DNA from: Longispora fulva
GTDB taxonomy: Bacteria; Actinomycetota; Actinomycetes; Mycobacteriales; Micromonosporaceae
Reading direction: 5' to 3'
Assembly: GCF_015751905.1 (NCBI RefSeq)
Contig: NZ_JADOUF010000001.1
Coordinates: forward strand, 1,054,001 to 1,118,000
Length of the DNA stretch: 64,000 nt
Positions within the stretch are counted from its first letter, which is position 1, and each line of letters starts with the position of its first letter. Shown piece after piece: positions 32,938 through 41,443 of this stretch. The notes under the pieces are model-generated. The model was not told the DNA's origin and did no database searches. It saw only the letters and a list, made by a program, of their open reading frames with translations. Position numbers and translations under genes: made by a program.

Positions 32938-34644
32938 ATGACCACCTCGATCGCCCCGCTGGCGGCCCGGCAGCAGCTGATGACGGAGCCGGAACTGGGG
33001 GCAGGCAACTTCCTGGACCACGCCCTGGCCGTGAACCCGAACCGGTCGGTGCCCTACGCGTACAGCCACAGCGTCGACCACCGCGGCCAGGTGGTGATGC
33101 GCGGCCACAGCCTGCTGGACCTGGCGGCCCTGCGCGACCGCTACGCCCGCTGGTACCACACGGCCGGCGTCCGCGCGGGCGACCCGGTCGGCATCGTCGT
33201 CGCCGAGGGCCTCGAACCGCTGATCCACTTCCTGGCGCTGTCGGCCCTGGGCGCGATCCCGGCCATGGTCAACGACGCGATGCGCGCCGACGTGATGGTG
33301 CGCTACCTCAACCACGTGGGCGTGGTCGGCATCGTGGCCGACGACACGACCCGGCTGGCCTCGGCGTACCGGGCCGATCCGCAGCACCGGCCCCGGTTCC
33401 TGGCCCTGGCCGCCGAGGTGCAGGCCTTCGACGCGGAGTCCGCCGCGCTGCCCGAGGTCTACCCGTACCGGCACAAGGCCGACGACGTGGTGGCGCTCAT
33501 CCACTCGTCGGGCACCACCGGCACGCCCAAGTCGACGATCCTGGCGCACCGGCAGTTCTGGGACGGCAAGCAGCCCCGGATGGTCCGGTTCCCGGCCGAG
33601 TCGTACGACAAGCTGATGTGCCTGATGCCGCACACCCACGCCGGCGGCCTGAGCTACTTCATGACCACCACCCTGCTCGGCGTGCCGACCATGGTGATGG
33701 GGGACTGGCGGCGCGAGGTCGTCGAGCCGGTGATGGAGGCCTTCCAGCCGACCATGATCGCGTCGTTCCCCCGGTCGTTCGTGGAGCTGGCGACCGGTGA
33801 GCTGCCGGTCAAGGGCGCCGCGAAGGTGCACTCCTGGTTCAACACCGGCGACTCGGCGCACTACGGCCACATCCGCCGCCTGGCGAGCCTCGGCGAGCGG
33901 CCGGCCGGCCTGATCAAGCCGTGGCTGCTGCCGTCGGACCTCGCCGACGAGGAGGCCCTGGCCGGTTCCCAGTTCATCGACGGCCTCGGCTCCTCCGAGA
34001 TGGGCATGGCGCTGTTCGGCCAGGTCACCACGCCCGAGTCCGTGCGCGACGACCGGTGCGTGGGCAAGCCCACCGAGGTCGTGATCGCCGCGGCCGTCCT
34101 CGACGACGACGGCAACGAGGTGCCCGACGGCACCGTCGGCATGCTGGCGGTCAAGAGCCCCTCGCTCACCCCCGGCTACTGGAACAACGCCCGACTGACC
34201 GCGTCCTTCCACCTCAACGGGTACTGGCTGACCGGCGACGTGGCCCGCAGGACCCCCGACGGCCGGTTCTACCACCTCGACCGCACCGTCGACGTGATCG
34301 ACACCGCCGCCGGCCCGGTGTACAGCCTGCCGCTCGAGGAGATCCTGCTCGCCGACTGCGCCGAGCTGGTCCGGGACTGCTCCGTGATCGGCGTGCCCTC
34401 GGCCGACGGCACCGGGCAGGCCCCGGTCGCAGTCGTCCAGCTGCAGGCCGACGCCGCCGACGCCACGGAGGAGCTGGTCCGCGACCAGGCCAACAAGGCG
34501 CTCGCCGACGCCGGTCTGGCGACCCTGGCCGCGGTCCGGATCGCCCGCTCCCCGGAGGACTTCCCGCTCGGCCCGACGGGCAAGGTGCTCAAGCGCGAGC
34601 TGCGCACCCGGCTCGCCACGCTGCTGGACACCGCCGGCCGATGA
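32938..34644 (+). CDS. AMP-dependent acyl/aryl ligase (ANL superfamily)
   Basis: This 568-residue adenylate-forming enzyme has VALIHSSGTTGTPKSTILAHR near residue 180, a GLGSSEMGMAL loop in the YGxTE position near 350, GYWLTGDVARRTPDGRFYHLDR near 425 and the C-terminal GPTGKVLKREL with catalytic Lys. The sequence fits acyl-CoA synthetases more than NRPS A domains. A strong GGAGG lies just before the ATG. It is the third adenylating enzyme in the operon, separate from the PaaK-like and A-domain genes; acid substrate and acceptor are unknown. Confidence 0.88.
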   Translation: MTTSIAPLAARQQLMTEPELGAGNFLDHALAVNPNRSVPYAYSHSVDHRGQVVMRGHSLLDLAALRDRYARWYHTAGVRAGDPVGIVVAEGLEPLIHFLALSALGAIPAMVNDAMRADVMVRYLNHVGVVGIVADDTTRLASAYRADPQHRPRFLALAAEVQAFDAESAALPEVYPYRHKADDVVALIHSSGTTGTPKSTILAHRQFWDGKQPRMVRFPAESYDKLMCLMPHTHAGGLSYFMTTTLLGVPTMVMGDWRREVVEPVMEAFQPTMIASFPRSFVELATGELPVKGAAKVHSWFNTGDSAHYGHIRRLASLGERPAGLIKPWLLPSDLADEEALAGSQFIDGLGSSEMGMALFGQVTTPESVRDDRCVGKPTEVVIAAAVLDDDGNEVPDGTVGMLAVKSPSLTPGYWNNARLTASFHLNGYWLTGDVARRTPDGRFYHLDRTVDVIDTAAGPVYSLPLEEILLADCAELVRDCSVIGVPSADGTGQAPVAVVQLQADAADATEELVRDQANKALADAGLATLAAVRIARSPEDFPLGPTGKVLKRELRTRLATLLDTAGR

Positions 34645-35990
34645 CCGACGACGCCACCCGGCAGCCCTACCAGTACGTCCGGAGCACCCTGACCGAGCCG
34701 GACTGGCGACGGCTGCCGGGTTGGCGCGACGTCACCGAGGCCGAATGGCGCGACGCCCAGTGGCAGCGCGCGCACTGCGTGAAGAACCCCGGCCAGCTCC
34801 GCGCCGTGCTCGGCGACCTGCTCTCCGACGCGTTCTACACCGACCTCGCCGCCGACATGGCCCGGTACGCGACCATGTCCATGCTCCTCCCGCCGCAGAT
34901 GCTCAACACGATGGTCCCCGGCGCGCCGCCCGATGACGCGGCGTTCCTGGCCGACCCCGTCCGCCGGTACATGCTGCCGGTGGCCTCCGACCGCGACCCC
35001 GACTGGCCGAGCCACCCGCTCGCCGAGCGCGACTCGCTGCACGAGGCCGAGATGTGGGTGGTGGAGGGGCTGACCCACCGGTACCCGACGAAGGTCCTGG
35101 CCGAGCTGGTGTCCACCTGCCCCCAGTACTGCGGGCACTGCACCCGGATGGACCTCGTCGGCAACTCCACCCCCCAGGTCGCCAAGGCGAGGCTGACGCT
35201 GCGCCCGCGCGACCGCCAGGAACAGATGCTCGACTACCTCAAGCGCACGCCCGGCGTCCGCGACGTGGTGGTCTCCGGCGGCGACGTGGCCAACGTGCCG
35301 TGGCGGCAGCTGGAGTCCTTCCTGCTCCGCCTCCTGGACCTCGACTCGGTCCGCGACATCCGGCTGGCCACCAAGGCCCTCGTCGGCCTGCCGCAGCACT
35401 GGCTGCAACCGGAGGTCGTCGAGGGCATGGCCCGCGTCGCCCGGATCGCGTCGGCCCGGGCGGTGAACCTGGCCGTGCACACCCACGCCAACCACCGCAA
35501 CTCGGTGACCCCCCTGGTCGCGCAGGCCGCCAGGACCCTGCTCGACGCCGGGGTCCGCGACGTGCGCAACCAGGGCGTCCTGATGCGCGGGGTGAACGCG
35601 ACCCCGGCGGACCTGCTGGACCTGTGCTTCGCGTTGCAGGGCGAGGCGAACATCCTGCCGTACTACTTCTACCTGTGCGACATGATCCCGAACGCCGAGC
35701 ACTGGCGGGTGTCGGTGGCCGAGGCCCAGCGCGTCCAGGAGGCCATCATGGGCTACCTGCCGGGCTACGCCACCCCGCGGATCGTCTGCGACGTGCCCTA
35801 CGTGGGCAAGCGCTGGGTCCACCAGCTGGTCGACTACGACCGCGACCGCGGCGTCTCGTACTGGACGCGCGACTATCAGGTCACCGGCGGCGATCCGGCC
35901 GGGCGGCACCCGTACCACGATCCGATCTCCACCCTGCCCGAGTCCGGTCGCCGCTGGTGGACCGACCGGCACGGCCGAAAGGCGACCTGA
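34641..35990 (+). CDS. kamA: Lysine 2,3-aminomutase (radical SAM, PLP)
   Basis: This 449-residue radical-SAM/PLP enzyme converts lysine to beta-lysine. The iron-sulfur motif is C160-PQY-C164-GH-C167. The PLP lysine is K390 in VPYVGKRW. The clostridial enzyme binds the substrate epsilon-amine through Asp293 and Asp330; the aligned positions here are D347 (YLCDMI) and D384 (VCDVP), spaced by the same 37 residues. Glutamate 2,3-aminomutases have Lys and Asn there instead, so lysine specificity is well supported. An extended N-terminus of about 100 residues precedes the barrel. The ATG overlaps the preceding stop. It probably supplies beta-lysine to the adenylation or ATP-grasp enzymes. Confidence 0.93.
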   Translation: MTDDATRQPYQYVRSTLTEPDWRRLPGWRDVTEAEWRDAQWQRAHCVKNPGQLRAVLGDLLSDAFYTDLAADMARYATMSMLLPPQMLNTMVPGAPPDDAAFLADPVRRYMLPVASDRDPDWPSHPLAERDSLHEAEMWVVEGLTHRYPTKVLAELVSTCPQYCGHCTRMDLVGNSTPQVAKARLTLRPRDRQEQMLDYLKRTPGVRDVVVSGGDVANVPWRQLESFLLRLLDLDSVRDIRLATKALVGLPQHWLQPEVVEGMARVARIASARAVNLAVHTHANHRNSVTPLVAQAARTLLDAGVRDVRNQGVLMRGVNATPADLLDLCFALQGEANILPYYFYLCDMIPNAEHWRVSVAEAQRVQEAIMGYLPGYATPRIVCDVPYVGKRWVHQLVDYDRDRGVSYWTRDYQVTGGDPAGRHPYHDPISTLPESGRRWWTDRHGRKAT

Positions 35991-35992
35991 GC

Positions 35993-36577
35993 ATGCTCGA
36001 CCTGCACCGCCGGACCCTGGAACACGGCGCGGCCGTCGTCGCCGGCATCGGCGACGACCAGTGGGAGGCGGCGACCCCGTGCGCCGGGTGGACGCTGCGC
36101 GACCTGCTCACCCACATGATCCGGGAGAACCGGGGCTTCGCCGCCGCCGCCGACGGCGAGACCTGCGACCGGTCAGTGTGGACCTCGCCGGTCGGCCCGG
36201 ACCTGCGCGCCGACTACCTGGCCTCCGCCGCGCGGGTCGTCGTCGCGTTCGGGACCCCCGGCGTGCTGGAGCGCCGGTTCTGGCTGCCGCTGATCGACGC
36301 GGACCTGCTGTACCCGGCCCGGCAGGCGGTCGGCTTCCACCTGCTCGACTACCTGGTGCACGGCTGGGATGTGGCCGTGTCCGTGGGGCGGACCGTGGAC
36401 TTCGACCCGGACCTGGTGGCGGCGGTCACCGAGATCGGCTACCGGGAGGTGCCGGACGGCCCGCGCCGCCGCCGCACCGGGGCGAGTTTCCGGCCGGCGT
36501 TGCCGGTGCCGCCGGACGCCCCCGCGCTGGACCGGATACTCGCCCACCTCGGCCGCGATCCGCACTGGACACGGTGA
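35993..36577 (+). CDS. DinB/maleylpyruvate-isomerase-like protein (TIGR03086-like)
   Basis: This 194-residue protein of the DinB-like four-helix-bundle, metal-binding superfamily shows QWEAATPCAGWTLRDLLTHMI near residue 22 with the conserved His and HLLDYLVHGWDVAVSV near 118 with two further His/Asp positions. Relatives include mycothiol-dependent isomerases and transferases. It starts 2 bp after the aminomutase stop and ends the operon. A thiol-dependent step or detoxification in the pathway is possible; the function is not known. Confidence 0.8.
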   Translation: MLDLHRRTLEHGAAVVAGIGDDQWEAATPCAGWTLRDLLTHMIRENRGFAAAADGETCDRSVWTSPVGPDLRADYLASAARVVVAFGTPGVLERRFWLPLIDADLLYPARQAVGFHLLDYLVHGWDVAVSVGRTVDFDPDLVAAVTEIGYREVPDGPRRRRTGASFRPALPVPPDAPALDRILAHLGRDPHWTR

Positions 36578-36589
36578 CGGGCGGGGGCG

Positions 36590-37012
36590 TCACTCCTGGA
36601 CGGTCGGGGCCGGGAACGGATTTCCGGCCAGGGACACGCTCTGCCCCCGGAACTCGGCGACCACCCCGCCCGGACCGGTGACCGTCACGTCGTACACCCC
36701 GCTGCGGCCCTGCCGGACCCGCTCCACGGCCTCCGCGGTGAGCCGGTCGCCCACCTGGGCCGGCTGGAGGAACGTCACCTGCGCGGCCTGGGCCACGGTG
36801 ACCGGGCCGTGCGAGTTGCACGCGTACGCGAACGCGGCGTCGGCCAGCAGGAACACGTACCCGCCGTGGGTGATGCCGTGGCCGTTGACCATGTCCCCGG
36901 TCACCAGCATGCCCAGCACCGCCCGGCCGGGGGCCACCTCGTCGAGGGTGACGCCCAGCGTCTGGCAGGTCAGGTCCCGGGCGTACATCGCCTCGGCACG
37001 CGCGCGGACCAT
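36590..37012 (-). CDS. Hotdog-fold thioesterase (PaaI-like)
   Basis: This 140-residue acyl-CoA/acyl-carrier thioesterase of the PaaI type has the signature MVNGHGITHGGYVFLLADAAFAYACN near residue 42, with the catalytic HGG...D arrangement. A strong AGGAGGA ribosome site precedes the ATG. It faces the main operon across a 12-bp gap and carries its own copy of the conserved promoter element, which places it in the cluster. It could release a product or hydrolyse stalled thioesters formed by the adenylating enzymes. Confidence 0.92.
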   Translation of the reverse strand: MVRARAEAMYARDLTCQTLGVTLDEVAPGRAVLGMLVTGDMVNGHGITHGGYVFLLADAAFAYACNSHGPVTVAQAAQVTFLQPAQVGDRLTAEAVERVRQGRSGVYDVTVTGPGGVVAEFRGQSVSLAGNPFPAPTVQE

Positions 37013-37037
37013 CGTTCCTCCTGGGGCCGGTTGTGTC

Positions 37038-37079
37038 CCCGAGCGTGCCAACCGGCCCCACAGATCCACTTCAGATCCG
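37038..37079 (-). promoter_or_regulatory. Putative SARP box 3, facing the thioesterase gene
   Basis: Minus-strand reading gives GGATCTG-AAGT-GGATCTG (heptamers at 37072-37078 and 37061-37067, 11 bp apart) followed by TGGGGCCGG and TTGGCACGCTCGGGG, matching the blocks at 25357-25401 and 25417-25459. It overlaps the last codons of the SARP gene and lies about 25 bp upstream of the thioesterase start. Confidence 0.72.
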
Positions 37080-39890
37080 GTACGAGTCCGCCGCGTCCAC
37101 CCTGGGCAGCGACATGTAGCGCTCGTCCAGCCAGCGCTTCTGCCGCTGCTGGGGGAACACCACGTCCCGGTTGACCGGCTCCCGCGACCGCAGCGCGAGG
37201 CTGATGTCGACCAGGGTCCTGGCCAGCCGGCGGTCCGGCCCGGTGACCCGGGGCGCGTCGAGCGAACGGCCCAGGAAGTCCAGGTACGCGTCGGCGAGCT
37301 GCTGGTTGAGGTACACCCGCCCCCGGTCGAACTGCCCGAACCGGTCACCCTGGCTGCCCAGGGTCGCCTGGCACAGGATCATCGCCTGGGCGAAGCGCTC
37401 CTGTCCCCGGTCGACGGCCCCGGAACGGACCAGCACCTCCGCGTAGCCGAGCAGCATGATCGCGTACGACAGCGGGTCGCGGCCCGGGTCCAGGAACCGC
37501 AGCCCGCTCTCCAACGCGGCCCGGGCCTCGGTGTTCCTGCCCTGCCGGGCCCGCAGCGCGCCCAGGCCGAACGACGCGGTGCACGCCAGCCGGCCGTCGC
37601 CCGGTTCGAGCAGCTCGGCGGCCAGGGTCAGGTGCCCGTCGGCCTCGTCCAGCCGGAGCGGATCGCGGAGCAGGACCGCGCCGAGCTGGGCGTGCGCCTC
37701 ACCGGCGGCGTGCCGGTCGTCCAGGGCCAGCGCCGCGGCCAGGCCCAGCTCGCAGGCCTCCGGCGGCAGCCCGGCGTCGGCGGCGTAGGTCAGGGCCGCC
37801 AGATGCCAGGCCAGCCCCGGGTTGCCGTGCGCGGCGACCCAGCGCAGCACGCCCGGTAGGTTCGGGCTCTCCGCGGCGGCGAACCGGTCGGCGTCGGCGT
37901 CGGACTCGAACGGCAGCCACTCCACCGGGCCGGACACCGGGGGCCAGTCGGCGTCGGGGGTGACCCGGCGGGCGACCCCGTCGTACACGGCCAGGTACCA
38001 CCGGATGACGCGGTCCTCCACGACCGCGCGATCGGTGAGCGCCGCGCCGCACCGCCGTGCGTACCGCCAGATCATGTCGTGGAACCAGTACCGGTCCGGG
38101 CCGGTCTCCACCACCAGGTTCGCCGAGATCAGCTCGTCGAGCAGGCCGCGGGCCCGCAGCACGGACGTGCCGGCCGCCGCCGCGGCGAGCTGCAGACACA
38201 CCGACGAGCCGGGTACGAGGCCCAGCTGGGCGAACAACCGCCCGGCCGCCGGACCCAGGCTGTCGTGCGCGTCTGCCAGCGCCGCGCGCACGGTGCGCGG
38301 GTCGTCGGCGACGGACAGCACGTCCACCCGCTCGCGCAGCTCGTCGGCGAACGAACTCAGCGTCTGCCGGGACCGGGCGGCCAGGGTCGCCCCGGCCAGC
38401 CGCAGCGCCAGCGGCCAGCCGCCGCACAGCTCCACCACCTCGGTGGCGTCCTCGCCGCGCAGCCGCTCGGGCCCGACGATCCCGCACAGCAGCTCGTACG
38501 CCGCCCCCGGGTCCAGTGGCTCGATGGCCAGCGTGCGCACCGCGTGGTGCGCGGTGAGCGCGGTCAGCCGCCGGCGACTGGTGGCCACGACCAGGCTGCC
38601 CGGGGTCGGGGGCACCAGCGGCAGCAACTGGGCCACGGAGCCCACGTCGTCGGCGACGAGCAGGACCCGGCGGTCGTGCACCAGGGTCCGGTACAACGTC
38701 GCCCGTTCCTCGGAACTGACCGGCAACTGCTCCACGGCCACCCCGAGCGCCAGCAGCACAGCGCCCAGCGCCGTGCCGGGCGACAACGCCTCGGCCTGCC
38801 CGCCGCCGCGCAGGTCCACGAAGATCTGGCCGTCGGGGAACCGGTCGGCCACGGAGTGCGCCCAGCGGACCACCAGCGCGGTCTTGCCCAGGCCGCCGGC
38901 CCCGGACACCACGAGCACCCGGGGCTCGTCGTCCGGCCCCGGCAACGCGGCCGTCAGCTCGCCCAGGTCGGCCCGCCGGCCGGTGAAGTGCCCGACACTC
39001 GCCGGCATCTGCGCCGGGCGGTGCTCCTCGACGACCCGGGACGGCTCGACCCGCGCCACCTCGCCGGCCGGGGCGTGCTCGGCGGAACCGTCGAGGACGG
39101 CCCGCTCCCTGCCCGGCCCGGCCCCCGCGACCTGGCCGCCGCGCAGGATCGTCGCGTGCAGGTCCCGCAGATCCGAGCACGGGTCCGCGCCGAGCTCCTC
39201 CGCGAGCTGCTCACGGAGCGCCTGGTATGCCCGCAGCGCGTCCGCCTGCCGGTTGCACCGGTACAGCGCGAGCATCAGCTGACCGGCCAGCCGTTCCCGC
39301 AGCGGGTGGGCGGCCACGGCGGCGGTCAGCTCCGCGACGAGCTCCGTGTGCGCGCCGAGCCCCAGCCCGGCCTCGAAGCGTTCCTCGAGCAGCCCGACCC
39401 GCAGCTCGGTGAGCCGGGCCCGGTCGGCGTCGGCACCGGGGGCGTTGACCCCGTCGAGCGGCTCGCCCCGCCATAGCCCGAGGGCCCGGCCCAGCAGGTC
39501 GGCGGTCTCCGCCGGGCTGCCGGCCGAGCGCGCGCGCCGGGCCAGGTCCTCGCAGCGGCCGAGATCGCAGGCGTCGGGCGCGAGGTCGAGCACGTATCCG
39601 GGGTGCCGGGTGACGAGCACGTCGCCCAGCTTGCGGCGCAGGGTCGACACGAGCCCCTGCACCCGGGAGCGCGGCGCGGCCGGCGGCCGGTCGCCCCACA
39701 GGCCGTCGATGATCCGCTCAGTGGACAGCACCGTGCGCGCGGACAACGCGAGGATCGTCAGCAGATTCCGTTCCAGGGGAGCGAGCGCCACGCCACTCCC
39801 GTTTGTCCGGACCTCCACCGGTCCGAGTAGGACTATGTCCAACAACGCAGCATCCTCGCTATCGTCGAGTTGGGACACGCTTCCCGCCAT
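37071..39890 (-). CDS. AfsR/SARP-family pathway regulator with NB-ARC domain
   Basis: This 939-residue regulator has an N-terminal OmpR-like winged helix (about 15-95; LLDIVLLGPVEVRTNG, RVQGLVSTLRRKLGD), a BTAD domain (about 105-250; ELRVGLLEERFEAGLGLG, ADALRAYQALREQLAEELG), an NB-ARC ATPase (P-loop GAGGLGKTAL near 330, then LLVADDVGSV) and a C-terminal TPR-like region. SARPs activate antibiotic clusters by binding heptamer direct repeats with 11-bp spacing, exactly the pattern found before three cluster genes. The ATG at 39890 gives the usual short leader; a 57-codon extension upstream is unlikely. No such box was found upstream of this gene itself. Confidence 0.92.
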   Translation of the reverse strand: MAGSVSQLDDSEDAALLDIVLLGPVEVRTNGSGVALAPLERNLLTILALSARTVLSTERIIDGLWGDRPPAAPRSRVQGLVSTLRRKLGDVLVTRHPGYVLDLAPDACDLGRCEDLARRARSAGSPAETADLLGRALGLWRGEPLDGVNAPGADADRARLTELRVGLLEERFEAGLGLGAHTELVAELTAAVAAHPLRERLAGQLMLALYRCNRQADALRAYQALREQLAEELGADPCSDLRDLHATILRGGQVAGAGPGRERAVLDGSAEHAPAGEVARVEPSRVVEEHRPAQMPASVGHFTGRRADLGELTAALPGPDDEPRVLVVSGAGGLGKTALVVRWAHSVADRFPDGQIFVDLRGGGQAEALSPGTALGAVLLALGVAVEQLPVSSEERATLYRTLVHDRRVLLVADDVGSVAQLLPLVPPTPGSLVVATSRRRLTALTAHHAVRTLAIEPLDPGAAYELLCGIVGPERLRGEDATEVVELCGGWPLALRLAGATLAARSRQTLSSFADELRERVDVLSVADDPRTVRAALADAHDSLGPAAGRLFAQLGLVPGSSVCLQLAAAAAGTSVLRARGLLDELISANLVVETGPDRYWFHDMIWRYARRCGAALTDRAVVEDRVIRWYLAVYDGVARRVTPDADWPPVSGPVEWLPFESDADADRFAAAESPNLPGVLRWVAAHGNPGLAWHLAALTYAADAGLPPEACELGLAAALALDDRHAAGEAHAQLGAVLLRDPLRLDEADGHLTLAAELLEPGDGRLACTASFGLGALRARQGRNTEARAALESGLRFLDPGRDPLSYAIMLLGYAEVLVRSGAVDRGQERFAQAMILCQATLGSQGDRFGQFDRGRVYLNQQLADAYLDFLGRSLDAPRVTGPDRRLARTLVDISLALRSREPVNRDVVFPQQRQKRWLDERYMSLPRVDAADSYRI

Positions 39891-40450
39891 CCACCACTTT
39901 TGCGAGTGGTGCCCCGACACCCGCGGACGGCTGGGAAACGTTTTGCACGGTGCTGCCACGCACCGTGCGGTGGTCGATTCTCGTCCGTTCGGACGATTCA
40001 GAACAGCAGTCTGGCCGCCAACTTTGTTCGAATCATGGGTTGCCTGCCCGGCACCACGCATGGTGCCCGGGCGTCATTCATCAGTTCTCAATATCTCACC
40101 GGTGTCGAAAAATCGCCATGTTCTGACCGTCTCAACTCGGTCGCAGGTCCATGTCGGACAGCCAGATGTCAGAATTGTGCGCGCACACTCCACATATGAC
40201 GAAAGGCGTGCCCGCGATTCATTGCCATTGGTCCGAAATTGACTCGGTGTTCAATTCTCCACGCTAATCGAGGTCGATATATACGCACGCCGATATGAAC
40301 GCCGGGCGTCAGTTCGACGGTCATTTCCCGGGGCTTTCCGGTAAACGCGTCCGCGGTGTCCGACGCATGCCGAAGAATCACCGTCCGCCCGCGGCCGAGG
40401 TCCCCGGCGGCACGGCGACGGTGTCGACCCGAACCTTTCCCGTACGCGCG
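39891..40450. other. 560-bp non-coding region upstream of the SARP gene
   Basis: No credible gene is seen here and base composition is visibly less GC-rich than the surroundings. It contains several dyads: GCACGGTG / CACCGTGC (39945-39952 and 39961-39968), TCGTCCGTTCGGACGA (39981-39996), a longer imperfect palindrome around GGCACCACGCATGGTGCC (about 40049-40066) and GTGCGCGCAC near 40178. These are candidate operators or transcript structures controlling SARP expression. The short open frames in this stretch lack codon bias and ribosome sites. Confidence 0.55.
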
Positions 40451-41155
40451 TCAGTCCCGGGTCGGCGGGTCGTCGAACAGGAACGTGTCGAGCGCCGTCA
40501 CGATCTGGCCGGGGATGTCGTGGCCGCCGTCGAAGGGGCGCCACGCCACGTCGTAGCCGTGCCGGACCAGCAGGTCGTGGGCCTGCTCGCCGCCGGCAAA
40601 CGGCACCTGCTCGTCATGGCGGCCGTGCGCGACGAGAAAGCGGGGCCGGCGCGGCCCGGGCGCGTGCAGCGCGGCGAGGGAGTCGGCGAGGACCACCCCG
40701 GACAGCGCGGCCACCCGGTCGACCCCGGCCTCTGCCAGCAGGCCCACATCGAGGGCGAGCATCGCGCCCTGCGAGAAGCCGGCGAGGGACACGGTGTCGG
40801 GCACGAATTGCTCCCGGACCGTCGCCAGCAGCGCGAGCACCGCCTCCCGGGCCGCTGTCACGAGCTGGTTCGGCCGGTGGTCGGCCGGCGGCTGGTCGTC
40901 CCAGGCCCACGCCGGGCGCTCGTCGGGACCCAGACGCCACCAGGCCCGGCCGTCGCCGAACTCCGGCAGCGGCCCCGCCGGCGCGAACACCCTGGTCCCC
41001 GGCCGGATCAGCGCCCGGCCGAGCGGAACCATGTCGTCGCCGGGCGCGCCCCAGCCGTGCAGCAGCACCACGGCGTGGCCGCCGTGTTCTTCCTCGGTCA
41101 TTGTCGACAGGACGGCTACCTGGAGGCCGCCGGGGGGCGTGGGCGCGGAACTCAT
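40451..41155 (-). CDS. Alpha/beta hydrolase (carboxylesterase/phospholipase family)
   Basis: This 234-residue serine hydrolase has AVVLLHGWGAPGDDM near residue 28, the nucleophile elbow LAGFSQGAML near 124, Asp in AHGRHDEQVPF near 177 and His in DGGHDIPGQI near 210. It belongs to the small carboxylesterase/lysophospholipase group. It is transcribed toward the SARP upstream region, and membership in the biosynthetic cluster is uncertain because no conserved box precedes it. The 288 bp upstream to the ROK gene hold no other gene. Confidence 0.9.
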   Translation of the reverse strand: MSSAPTPPGGLQVAVLSTMTEEEHGGHAVVLLHGWGAPGDDMVPLGRALIRPGTRVFAPAGPLPEFGDGRAWWRLGPDERPAWAWDDQPPADHRPNQLVTAAREAVLALLATVREQFVPDTVSLAGFSQGAMLALDVGLLAEAGVDRVAALSGVVLADSLAALHAPGPRRPRFLVAHGRHDEQVPFAGGEQAHDLLVRHGYDVAWRPFDGGHDIPGQIVTALDTFLFDDPPTRD

Positions 41156-41443
41156 GGCCGGAGCCTACCGACCGGGTGCGACACCGCCGACGAACCTGGC
41201 CCACCGGATCCGGCCGCACCGGTGCCGGACCCCGTCGCACCTGGCCGCCCCCGCCACGCCGCAGGCCGCGACCGGCCGTCGCCGGCTGGCGGGAGCCCAC
41301 TTTCTTCACTGTCCGGCCGTAGTTCCGGGCCGATTCGTACCCACCTCCGACACCATGGGCGATCCCGCGGAAACCCGTTCCCCGGGACCTCTTGCGCACC
41401 ATCGACCGGAGTCATAACGTCTGCCTTCGGAGAAGTAACGACG

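Noticed and set aside
22822-39890. Assigning the cluster to negamycin, streptothricin or a viomycin-type antibiotic because of beta-lysine
   Set aside because: The hallmark genes of those pathways (N-N bond formation, streptolidine or capreomycidine synthesis, multi-module NRPS) are not visible, so naming a product would be unsupported.
40169-40381. Short open frames in the SARP upstream region as possible precursor peptides or small proteins
   Set aside because: No ribosome sites, no codon bias, and no leader/core pattern. They overlap several inverted repeats better explained as regulatory DNA.
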